Positions 51,775 to 60,900 of a stretch of DNA of 64,000 nt are shown one piece after another. This DNA comes from Candidatus Thalassospirochaeta sargassi. Lineage in GTDB: Bacteria; Spirochaetota; Spirochaetia; UBA9216. The stretch covers positions 62,001 to 126,000 of the forward strand of contig JAQQAL010000024.1 in NCBI GenBank assembly GCA_028532855.1, in the 5' to 3' direction. The stretch's first letter is position 1, and each line of letters starts with the position of its first letter. Under the pieces are notes generated by a model that ran no database searches, had not been told where the DNA came from, and saw only the letters and a list, made by a program, of their open reading frames with translations. The position numbers and the translations under genes were made by a program.

Positions 51775-54483
51775 ATGGAACGAAAATTTAGCATAAGAAT
51801 ACTGATTGCAATCCTTATAGTAATTGTTTTTTCACTACTCACATACTTCAATATTCTTACTACCCTGGAACATCGGCTCTATGATGTTCTTTTGCATCTT
51901 AAAAAAGATATTCCTGAGGACCAGCGCATACTTCTGGTCGATATCGATGATACCTCTATAGAAAAAGTTGGTGTCTGGCCTTGGAGCCGTGATATTGTTG
52001 CTAACGGACTGTTGACTATGAGTGAACTTGGTGCTGATTATGCAGTTTTTGATATAGAGTACGTACAGAGCAGCCCTACCGCTGTTGACCCGGATTTTCT
52101 GGAAAATACCCTGCCTCAGGCCTTTGCCGATGAGTTTGATATTATTAACGGGAACATTATTGATCTTTTTGGTGCGATTGCAAGCGGTGCAATTCCCGGA
52201 GATGCGGCTGAAGAGTATATAAGTCAGCTGACTATGCTTAATGAACAGGCTCGTGATGTTCTTATTTCTAAAGTCGATGAAATTTCACAGGATAATGATG
52301 AATATTTCAGCAGTACAATCTATTTTTTCGGCAATGCCTATATGACCGTTAACATGGTTGATGACTACGAGGTTGAGATGAGCCCCGCTTTTGAAGAATG
52401 GCTGCGTGAAAATATTGCCTATGATAAACTCAGTGTTGAGACGGAAAAATATCCGAAGGCCGAAAGTCTTGATCCGGCGTTGGCTGAGCTTATTACCATG
52501 AGCGCCGGAGCCGGATTTCCGAATATAATAATTGATGAGGATGGTGTCAGACGCCGAATTGATTTCTTCACGGAATACAAGGGTGATTTCTACGGTCAGC
52601 TTGTAATTTCCCCCTTTCTTGACTGGGCCGGCAATCCCTCTTTGACTTTGACTGATGATTATCTTTTGATTGAAGATGCATATATACCGGGTGAGGATGG
52701 GCCACGTGATTTAAAGGTTCCCAGAGCCGAGGACGGAACATTCCTTATAAACTGGCCGGCAAAAGGATACTGGGAAAGTTTCAGGCATCTGTCATTCTAT
52801 TATATGGTTTTGCACAACTGGCAGGAAGAGGCTCTGATTGCCAGTCTAGGAAGTCTTGAGGCAGATAATTTCTTTACTTATTACGAAGGCGATCAGGATA
52901 TTTTTGCCGGTTATGACTATGCAGAATCAATTAAGGCGGAGGTTCTCTCAGGAGGTGACAGAACTTACCTTCAGGATTACCGTGACTCAAGGGAATATTT
53001 CTATTCTGAGGTTGGGAGTTTTATTAACGGTCAGAGCGAATCGGCAATAAGAGGGCAGATTCAGGATATTCTGGCTATGGAAGGTTTGTCCGATGCAGAT
53101 ACTGCCTATTATGAGGATACCGATGCCTATGTTGAATCTTCATTTGCCGAAGTAAGGCTGATGTATGAAGATTATATGAAAACCCGTGAGATAATAAGAG
53201 AGGCAGTAGACGGTTCTTTCTGTATTATAGGTTCATCAGCAACATCAACCTTTGATAGGGGAGTAAATCCGTTTTCAAAAGAGTATGCAAATGTAGGTAC
53301 CCATGCTGCTGTATTCAATATGCTTATTCAGGACAGCTATCTTGATGATTCACCACAATGGCTGTCAATTTTGCTTGCATTTGTCATAACAATGCTGCTG
53401 TATATTATTATCCACCGGATGGATGCGCTGCCGACAATACTCTGGGGGATCGCGATTATCATTGTTCTTGCCGGGGTAGAAATTGCGGTATTCCTGCTGC
53501 TGGGAATATATATTCAGCTGCTGACGCCTATACTTTCAGTGCTCTGTACATTCCTGTTTATCAGTGTTATGAAATTTCTGGAAACTGCAAGAGAACGGTC
53601 TTATATCAGGAGCGCTTTCGGTCATTATCTTTCTGATGCGGTTATTGAGAATCTGATAGATGATCCCGATAAACTCAGTCTGGGCGGTGAAAAGAAGTAT
53701 ATGTCCGCTGTATTCACCGATGTAAAGGGATTTTCAAGCATATCTGAAAAGCTTGATCCGACTGATCTTGTAAAGATACTCAATATGTATCTTACCGAAA
53801 TGAGTAATCTTATTATGGATCAGGGCGGAACAATCGATAAATATGAGGGTGATGCAATTATAGCCTTCTTCGGAGCTCCGGTTGAGTTTGATGACCACGC
53901 AAAACGTGCATGTCGGGCGGCAGTCCGGATGAAAAAGCTTGAGAATATTATGAACCAGCATTTTATGGAAGATGAACTTGTTCCTGACCCGCTTCTAACC
54001 CGTATAGGAATTAATACGGGCGAGATGGTTGTTGGAAATATGGGAACAGCGCGTAAGATGGATTATACAATTATGGGGAATGCTGTTAACCTTGCAGCCC
54101 GCCTTGAGGGGGTGAACAAACAGTATAATTGCTGGAAACTTATCAGTTCAATGACTGCTGATGATCTTGGTGATGAGTTTGTTCTGCGTAAGCTGGACCG
54201 GGTCCGTGTTGTAGGAATCAATGAACCTGTTCGATTGTATGAACTTGTAGATGAGAGTGATCTTGCCAATGAGCAGACTGTTGAGGTTGTTGATTTATTC
54301 CATACAGCCCTTGAGCTTTTTGAAGACAAAAGATGGATTGAAGCCGGAGCTGAGTTCCAGAAAATTCTGAGTATCGCCCCTGAAGACGGACCAGCTGGAA
54401 TATACATAAAGCGCTGTGAAGAATACAAGAAGAAAGCCCCCCCGGCAAACTGGGACGGTGTGTTTAATTTAACCACGAAGTAG
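51775..54483 (+). CDS. CHASE2-domain adenylate cyclase
   Basis: 902 aa membrane-bound class III cyclase that makes cAMP. Membrane helix about 7-25, a long extracytoplasmic CHASE2 domain (about 30-520, beginning RILLVDIDDTSIEKVGVWPW), three membrane helices about 525-600, then the cyclase domain about 640-820. Catalytic features: metal Asp D649 (FTDVKGF) and D693 (KYEGDAIIAFFG), adenine-specifying K689 and D763, transition-state N772 and R776 (NAVNLAARLE). The tail (about 835-902) has a TPR-like helix pair. The CHASE2 domain is longer than usual because of an acidic insertion (about 110-250). Confidence 0.9.
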   Translation: MERKFSIRILIAILIVIVFSLLTYFNILTTLEHRLYDVLLHLKKDIPEDQRILLVDIDDTSIEKVGVWPWSRDIVANGLLTMSELGADYAVFDIEYVQSSPTAVDPDFLENTLPQAFADEFDIINGNIIDLFGAIASGAIPGDAAEEYISQLTMLNEQARDVLISKVDEISQDNDEYFSSTIYFFGNAYMTVNMVDDYEVEMSPAFEEWLRENIAYDKLSVETEKYPKAESLDPALAELITMSAGAGFPNIIIDEDGVRRRIDFFTEYKGDFYGQLVISPFLDWAGNPSLTLTDDYLLIEDAYIPGEDGPRDLKVPRAEDGTFLINWPAKGYWESFRHLSFYYMVLHNWQEEALIASLGSLEADNFFTYYEGDQDIFAGYDYAESIKAEVLSGGDRTYLQDYRDSREYFYSEVGSFINGQSESAIRGQIQDILAMEGLSDADTAYYEDTDAYVESSFAEVRLMYEDYMKTREIIREAVDGSFCIIGSSATSTFDRGVNPFSKEYANVGTHAAVFNMLIQDSYLDDSPQWLSILLAFVITMLLYIIIHRMDALPTILWGIAIIIVLAGVEIAVFLLLGIYIQLLTPILSVLCTFLFISVMKFLETARERSYIRSAFGHYLSDAVIENLIDDPDKLSLGGEKKYMSAVFTDVKGFSSISEKLDPTDLVKILNMYLTEMSNLIMDQGGTIDKYEGDAIIAFFGAPVEFDDHAKRACRAAVRMKKLENIMNQHFMEDELVPDPLLTRIGINTGEMVVGNMGTARKMDYTIMGNAVNLAARLEGVNKQYNCWKLISSMTADDLGDEFVLRKLDRVRVVGINEPVRLYELVDESDLANEQTVEVVDLFHTALELFEDKRWIEAGAEFQKILSIAPEDGPAGIYIKRCEEYKKKAPPANWDGVFNLTTK

Positions 54484-54496
54484 AGCTTTGCTGATT

Positions 54497-54523
54497 CACA
54501 ACCCGGTGTATAGGCGGGTTGTG
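54497..54523 (+). terminator. Stem-loop after the CHASE2 cyclase
   Basis: Perfect 9-bp stem CACAACCCG / CGGGTTGTG with a 9-base loop. Followed by TAAAAATTG rather than a T run, so termination is uncertain. Confidence 0.45.
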
Positions 54524-54611
54524 TAAAAATTGTGTAACATTGAAGTACATACTCTCTCTTATTGTTGAAAGTTTATTAGTGAAATGGTAATTTATACGTC
54601 CCGGAGGAATT

Positions 54612-55523
54612 GTGCTTGAACCATCATTAATCAATGAAACTGCAGAGTTAGTTTCACAGAATTTCAGTGCTGACGAGATAGACAGGATAGGCGGTATGCT
54701 GATAAAGGGCTACAGCAGCCATAATATCTGCGGAGAGGCTGAGCATATCACCTTCTCATCGGGCAAAGCCTCAAGAATCCTGATTTCATATATGAACAGC
54801 AAGCGAAAGACCTTTGATCTATTAAAGCTTTTAATTGAACTTGACGGGAGTTCTCTGAGCGGTAAGCCCATCGCGCTTAAAGGTCTGGAAGAGTATCTGA
54901 ATAAGTTAACCCGGACTGGAGTAGTATATGACTTTCATAAACGAAAGATACATCACAGCAGGAAGGATGTTGAAAACCTTGTTAACTGGGGAGCTCTTAA
55001 AGAGGGAAAATACTACGGTTTTACCATAATCAGTCTTGATATTGTCGGAAATTCAAAACTGGTTAAGGCTCACGGATTGAAAAAAATGGAAAAAGTCTAT
55101 TTTCATTTAAGACAGTTCATAACCAATAAGGTGTATGAATATGATGGTAGAATATGGAGTTTTGCCGGAGACGGGGGTATAATTGCGTTCACCGCGAAGG
55201 GGAATGAGCAGCGGGCAGTATTATGCGCTTTGGATATACAATCATCGCTGCCTGTTTTCAACCTGCGGCCGGAGATCCCTATAAAGGATAAGATCATACT
55301 CAGGCTCGGGCTGGACTGCGGTAAATTCAGGTTTTCAATGGATACAGGCCATATTGTCTCAGATGCAATCAATTATGCGGCCCATCTTGAAAAATCGGGA
55401 ACCGAACCCGGGCAGATATCAATATCCTCCAGAGTGAAGAAAGAGCTGAATGCTAAAATGGGTAAATATTTCCCTAATCCATTTGAGTTTGAATCTGAAC
55501 GTTCTTTTACTTCCTGTTTGTAA
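54612..55523 (+). CDS. Cytoplasmic divergent class III nucleotide cyclase-like protein
   Basis: 303 aa, GTG start placed by GGAGG at 54603-54607. Residues about 1-110 are a helical domain (SADEIDRIGGMLIKGYSSHN, ASRILISYMNSKRKTFDLLK) that recalls death-like or effector-associated domains, at low confidence. Residues about 133-285 are a class III cyclase fold: metal Asp D143 (ISLDIVGNSKL) and D187 (SFAGDGGIIAF) are present. Substrate positions differ from adenylate cyclases: Ser183 for the Lys, no Asp at the adenine site, Asn254 kept, and His258 for the transition-state Arg. It may make another cyclic nucleotide, or be a degenerate sensor. It follows the CHASE2 cyclase by 128 bp. Confidence 0.7.
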   Translation: MLEPSLINETAELVSQNFSADEIDRIGGMLIKGYSSHNICGEAEHITFSSGKASRILISYMNSKRKTFDLLKLLIELDGSSLSGKPIALKGLEEYLNKLTRTGVVYDFHKRKIHHSRKDVENLVNWGALKEGKYYGFTIISLDIVGNSKLVKAHGLKKMEKVYFHLRQFITNKVYEYDGRIWSFAGDGGIIAFTAKGNEQRAVLCALDIQSSLPVFNLRPEIPIKDKIILRLGLDCGKFRFSMDTGHIVSDAINYAAHLEKSGTEPGQISISSRVKKELNAKMGKYFPNPFEFESERSFTSCL

Positions 55524-55613
55524 TAATAATTAACGGTTCTTAAACAATATTATCCTTGCCTCAATAATGAATAAATTATTAACTTAATTGTAATGTAAAG
55601 TAAGGAGAGTTAC

Positions 55614-56222
55614 ATGGCTAACAGAGCATTGAAGATTATTATCCCGATTGCAATCGTGGTAATTCTTATTCTTATCATCTACGGTTCTTTTACCGGAACC
55701 TACAACAAAATGGTTACTATGGAAGAAGGGGTCAAGGCTTCCTGGAGCCAGGTAGAGAACCAGTATCAGAGAAGACTTGATCTAATTCCGAATCTTGTTG
55801 AGACTGTAAAGGGTTATGCTTCACATGAAAGTGATACTCTGACGGCTGTGGCGGAAGCACGCGCGAGTGCAGGCGGAGTTATGAATATGTCGGATGACCT
55901 ATTAGATGATCCTGCTGCATTTGAACGATTTCAGGAGGCGCAGTCCAGCCTCGGCGGAGCCCTGCAGCGTCTGCTTGTTGTTACCGAGAATTATCCGGAG
56001 CTGAAGGCCAATCAGAACTTTCTGGCTCTGCAGGATCAGCTGGAGGGAACTGAGAACAGGATTTCTGTTGAGCGAAAGAGGTTTAACGACAGTGTTCAGT
56101 CATATAACACATATATTAAGCAGTTTCCTAGAATGATAATTGCCAATATGGCGGGATTTGACGAGAAACCGTATTTTGAAGCATCCTCGGGCGCCGAAAA
56201 CGCTCCCAAGGTAGAATTTTAA
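55614..56222 (+). CDS. lemA: LemA-family protein
   Basis: 202 aa. N-terminal membrane helix (about 8-27), then the LemA helical bundle: GVKASWSQVENQYQRRLDLI, PNLVETVKGYASHE, YPELKANQNFLALQDQLEGT and FNDSVQSYNTYIKQFP. AAGGAG Shine-Dalgarno. Usually linked to TPM-domain genes, as here. Confidence 0.95.
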   Translation: MANRALKIIIPIAIVVILILIIYGSFTGTYNKMVTMEEGVKASWSQVENQYQRRLDLIPNLVETVKGYASHESDTLTAVAEARASAGGVMNMSDDLLDDPAAFERFQEAQSSLGGALQRLLVVTENYPELKANQNFLALQDQLEGTENRISVERKRFNDSVQSYNTYIKQFPRMIIANMAGFDEKPYFEASSGAENAPKVEF

Positions 56223-56233
56223 GGCGGCATTTA

Positions 56234-56908
56234 ATGGCGGATATTAAATTCAGCGATGAAGAAATAAAAAGAATCAACAAGGCTGCAGCACATGTTGAAT
56301 CGGTATCGTCCGGGGAGGTTTTGACAGCGGTAATTCGGGAAAGTTCGAATTATGCAGCCGCTGAGCTTCTGTTCTCGGTAATAGGCGGTTTTATCTATTA
56401 CCTGATAGCGCTCGGGTTTCACAGCGGTATTGAATCTGCAGTATCGAAAATGTTCTGGCTGCCCCAGGCCTGGCATATTACAGCATTCTATGGAGCAAGT
56501 ACGATAGTTATTATCGGGCTGATATATATTCTGACCAATATTCCCGGTTTTGACCGAATGATAGTTCCTAAGCCAATTATTGCCCGCAGCGTTCATCGGC
56601 GGGCACTTGTCCATTTTACAGAATCAGGGGCTGTGAATACCCGAGACCGTACAGGAATCTTATTCTTTATTTCAATGCGCGAACGGCGTGTAGAGATAAT
56701 TGCAGATGAGGGTATTAACGCGAAGGTTCAGCCCGGAGACTGGGAAGATATACTGAACAACCTTCTTGCAGCGATTAAAGAGGGGAAGGCTGCTGAGGGA
56801 CTTGAGAAGGCAGTGCTTGATTGTGCTGAAATACTGGGTGAGCATTTTCCCGTTAAGGGCGACGACACGAATGAGCTTCCCGACGGGATAGTTTTTCTGG
56901 AGGACTGA
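56234..56908 (+). CDS. TPM-domain membrane protein
   Basis: 224 aa with a TPM (TLP18.3/Psb32/MOLO-1) domain split by two membrane helices: N-terminal IKRINKAAAHVESVSSGEVL, helices about 45-65 and 78-100, then RTGILFFISMRERRVEIIAD and WEDILNNLLAAIKEGKAAEG. Eleven bp after lemA. Function of this trio is unknown; membrane-associated. Confidence 0.88.
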   Translation: MADIKFSDEEIKRINKAAAHVESVSSGEVLTAVIRESSNYAAAELLFSVIGGFIYYLIALGFHSGIESAVSKMFWLPQAWHITAFYGASTIVIIGLIYILTNIPGFDRMIVPKPIIARSVHRRALVHFTESGAVNTRDRTGILFFISMRERRVEIIADEGINAKVQPGDWEDILNNLLAAIKEGKAAEGLEKAVLDCAEILGEHFPVKGDDTNELPDGIVFLED

Positions 56909-56910
56909 GC

Positions 56911-57729
56911 ATGAAGAAAAGAATACTTAAATCCTTAGTTCTATCGTTGGCTCTGTTCGCTGTAGGCAGTACCCAGGCTTTCGCTCTGAATATCCCCAAA
57001 CTAGACAGCCCGGTTGTAGACAAGGCCGGGGTTATTTCAAATAACGATGAGGCTGTAATTGAGCAGATGCTCTATGAGCTTGAACAGACAACCGGCGCCC
57101 AGCTTGCCGTCCTGACTGTTCCGGATCTTGGCGACGAATCACTTGAATCGTATTCAATTGCCGTTGCGGACGAATGGGAACTGGGGCAGGCTGGTGAAGA
57201 TAACGGCGTCCTTATTCTTCTTGCCCTTCGCGAGCGTAAGGTCAGAATTGAGGTTGGCTACGGGCTTGAGGGAGATTTAACTGATGTTAAATCGGGTTAC
57301 ATTATCCGCGAGTTAATGCTGCCACAGTTCAGGGACGGCAATTATGCTCAAGGTATTTATGACGGTGCATCCGCTGTGAGCGGTGTAATCCTTCAGACGG
57401 CTGATATATCTGCTGAGGAGATTGCAGCAGCTGAGCAGGCGGCTCAGCAGAATAACAGGTCGAGCCGAGCTGGAATTCCGTTTAACCTGGTTGTTTTTTT
57501 CATTATCATTGTTTTTTCATCCATTAGTAGACTAGGTCGCCACGGAAGATACGCAAGACGCCGCGGAGGCATTCTTCCATGGTTATTTCTGGGCTCTATG
57601 ATGGGGTCAGGAAGGCGATACGGCAGGGATGACGATTTCAGAGGCGGCGGTTTTGGCGGTGGCGGCTTCGGCGGCTTCTCCGGTGGAGGCGGCAGCTTCG
57701 GAGGCGGCGGTGCTTCAGGGGGCTGGTAA
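56911..57729 (+). CDS. TPM-domain (YgcG-like) secreted protein with Gly-rich tail
   Basis: 272 aa, 2 bp after the previous gene. Signal peptide (MKKRILKSLVLSLALFAVGS), TPM domain about 28-170 (VVDKAGVISNNDEAVIEQML, GVLILLALRERKVRIEVGYG), membrane helix about 190-207, and a Gly/Phe/Ser-rich tail. This is the standard partner of LemA. Terminator follows. Confidence 0.92.
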   Translation: MKKRILKSLVLSLALFAVGSTQAFALNIPKLDSPVVDKAGVISNNDEAVIEQMLYELEQTTGAQLAVLTVPDLGDESLESYSIAVADEWELGQAGEDNGVLILLALRERKVRIEVGYGLEGDLTDVKSGYIIRELMLPQFRDGNYAQGIYDGASAVSGVILQTADISAEEIAAAEQAAQQNNRSSRAGIPFNLVVFFIIIVFSSISRLGRHGRYARRRGGILPWLFLGSMMGSGRRYGRDDDFRGGGFGGGGFGGFSGGGGSFGGGGASGGW

Positions 57730-57752
57730 AACAAGTCTGATAAAAATAATAG

Positions 57753-57790
57753 CGGGATTATCCTGGTTTCGATAGTCCCGTTTTTTTTTG
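57753..57790 (+). terminator. Rho-independent terminator of the lemA-TPM operon
   Basis: Stem CGGGATTATC (57753-57762) / GATAGTCCCG (57771-57780), loop of eight, followed by T9. Confidence 0.9.
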
Positions 57791-57825
57791 CTTTAACATT
57801 TTTACATGATTATAGCTTTCACTTG

Positions 57826-57854
57826 TTGACTTAAATTAGTCATATGACTAATCT
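57826..57854 (+). promoter_or_regulatory. Promoter of the activase-TetR operon
   Basis: TTGACT (57826-57831), 17-bp spacer, TAATCT (57849-57854). The first operator fills the spacer, so binding would block polymerase. Confidence 0.5.
57836..57851. promoter_or_regulatory. TetR operator 1
   Basis: TTAGTC-ATAT-GACTAA, a perfect palindrome (18 bp with its flanking A and T). Confidence 0.8.
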
Positions 57855-57861
57855 ACGTTTG

Positions 57862-57877
57862 TTAGTCGGGCGACTAA
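57862..57877. promoter_or_regulatory. TetR operator 2
   Basis: TTAGTC-GGGC-GACTAA, part of a larger dyad TTTGTTAGTCG / CGACTAACAAA. It has the same half-sites as operator 1, 26 bp away, and lies just before the coding start. Confidence 0.8.
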
Positions 57878-57911
57878 CAAAATACAGAATATATTAATGA
57901 GGTTCTTATAT

Positions 57912-60900
57912 ATGGATACAATCCTTAAAGCGGGTCTGGATATCGGATCAACAACAGTGAAACTTGTTTTACTTAATCAGAATGATGAAATTGTTTTCAG
58001 CCGATATGCAAGGCACATGGCCAATGTAAAGAGCAGTGTTGCAGATTTACTTGAAGAAGCCTACGGGATGTTTCCCCACAATGAATTAACGATCAGCGCT
58101 GCAGGTTCAGCCGGTATTTCAATTGCCCAATGGTTGGGAATACCATTTGTTCAGGAGGTCATTGCGGGGACAAAGGCAATTGAGACTTTTATTCCTGAAA
58201 CAGATGTAGCGATTGAGCTTGGTGGAGAGGATGCAAAGGTTACATATTTTTCAGGTGTTCCTGATCAAAGGATGAATGGTACATGTGCTGGAGGAACCGG
58301 GGCCTTTATTGATCAGATGGCCGTCTTGCTGCAGACAGATGCTGCAGGTTTAAATGAAATGGCTCGATCTGCGACTACAATATATCCCATAGCAGCCCGA
58401 TGTGGTGTTTTTGCTAAAACTGATATACAGCCTCTTCTTAATGAGGGTGGGGCTAAAGAAGATATTGCAGCTTCAATTCTACAGGCGGTTGTTAACCAGA
58501 CCATCGGAGGTCTGGCTCAGGGAAAACCAATCAAAGGAAATGTCGCTTTTTTAGGCGGGCCTTTGTACTTTTTATCAGAGCTTAGAAAAAGATTTATTAT
58601 CACACTGGATTTGAATGATGAGAATGTTATTTTCCCCGAAAATTCTCAGTTCTTTGTTGCTCTTGGCGCTGCACTGGAATCTGAAAAAGAAAAATGTATA
58701 TCTTTCCAGTCGCTGCATGAAAGGGTTCCAGGGCTTCTGAATGCCAATGTTGTTGAGGTTAAAAGACTTTCTCCGCTTTTTAACGATCAGGCTGAACTTG
58801 AATCTTTCAGAGCGCGACATGAGAAGGCCCGGGTTAAAAGGAGAGAGCTGGCCGGGTATTCAGGCAAATGTTATCTTGGAATAGACGCCGGTTCTACAAC
58901 AACAAAGGCAGCTCTGATTGATGATGAAGGTGCGCTGCTGTACTCCACATACGGAAGCAATGAAGGAAGCCCTCTTAATTCTACAATTAAAATTATTAGA
59001 GAACTCTATTCAATTCTTCCGGAAAAGGCTGAAATTGCAAAGGCAACGGTTACCGGCTATGGTGAAAAGCTATTGAAGGCTGCCCTGAAACTGGATATTG
59101 GCGAAATAGAAACTGTTGCCCACTTCAAGGCCGCCGCATTTTTTCTTCCCGGAGTTGATTTCATTCTTGATATCGGCGGGCAGGACATGAAATGTCTGAG
59201 AATAAAAGACGGTGTGATTGATGAGATACTACTGAATGAGGCATGTTCTTCAGGCTGCGGGTCATTTATTGAAACCTTTGCAATTTCGATGGGTACTCCA
59301 GTGAAAGATTTCGCTATAACAGCTCTTACTGCAGAACAGCCGGTAGATCTCGGGTCACGCTGTACGGTCTTTATGAACTCCAGGGTTAAACAGGCTCAGA
59401 AAGAAGGGGTTTCCGTTGGTGATATTTCCGCCGGTCTTTCTTATTCAGTAATAAAGAATGCAATTACCAAGGTTATCAAGGTCAAAAATCCGGAGGATCT
59501 CGGTGAAAAGATAATTGTACAGGGCGGCACATTCTATAATGAAGCTGTTTTGAGAGCGTTTGAGCAGATATCCGGCAGAGAGGCTGTCCGACCTGATATT
59601 AGCGGAATCATGGGGGCATTCGGGGCTGCATTGATATCAAAAGAACGCAGCAGTGAAAATGATAAATCTGAAATGCTTAATCCGGATGAGATTGAATCAT
59701 TTCAGGTGACAACAAGCCTGAAGAGATGCGGTCTCTGCGGCAACAACTGTCTCCTTACTCTGAGCTCATTTTCTGATGGACGGGTCTTTACTTCTGGTAA
59801 TCGTTGTGAAAGAGGCGCCGGTGTTGAGAGGTCAAAAAAGGATAAACTTCCTAATCTTTACGATTACAAATATAAAAAACTATGTTCCTACACTCCTCTA
59901 AAGAAAGAAGATGCTGTAGCTACAGTCGGGATTCCGCGTGTTCTGAATATGTATGAAAATTATCCTTTCTGGTTTACCTTTCTCACAGGTCTTGGTTACA
60001 GGGTAGTTCTCTCAAAGCCATCGGATAAGAAGCTTTTTGATTCGGGGCTGGATACAATACCGGCCGAATCAGTTTGTTATCCTGCCAAACTTGTTCATGG
60101 ACACATAGTAGATTTAATGAAGAAAAATGTAGATATGATATTTTATCCTTCAATTCCTTTTGAAAAACAGGAGGATGAGGGTGCAAATAACCATTATAAC
60201 TGTCCAATTGTGGCAACATATCCCGAAGTAATACGAACCAATATGGATGATGTCGCATCGGATAACGGCCCGGAGTTTCTGGCGCCATTTTTGAGTCTTA
60301 ATGACGCGGAAAAGCTTGGAAAGCGTCTGAAGCAGATTTTTGGTGAACGTGGATTCTCAAGCCAGAAGATAAAAGATGCCCTGACCCGGGCAATGAAAGA
60401 GCGGGAGAGTTTCAAGAAGGATATTCAAAAGGAAGGTGAAGAAACACTTGAGTATATAAAGCAGAATAAAATACAAAGTGTAGTTCTTGCCGGGAGACCC
60501 TATCATGTGGATCCTGAGATTAATCATGGAATTCCTACTCTCATAAATGAAATGGGGATGGCAGTACTATCAGAAGATTCAGTTTGTCATCTGGCAGAAG
60601 TGGACAGACCACTGAGAGTTGTTGATCAATGGGTTTATCATTCCCGTCTTTATTCAGCGGCCCGCTTTGTTGCTTCTAATCCATACCTTGAAATGGTTCA
60701 GCTTAATTCATTCAGCTGCGGTATCGATGCCGTAACCACCGACCAGGTACAGGAAATACTTCAGGGATATGGAAAGATTTTTACTGTGCTGAAGATTGAT
60801 GAGGGTAATCAGCTTGGTGCAGCACGAATCAGGCTTCGTTCACTCAAAGCTGTTATGGAAGAACGAGAATCTACAACCGGCAATCCTGAAAGTAAGGCTA

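Noticed and set aside
54612-55523. Pycsar or other cyclic-nucleotide antiphage system
   Set aside because: The cyclase-like gene has no adjacent TIR, transmembrane or nuclease effector; it is next to a CHASE2 cyclase and lemA, so defence is unsupported.
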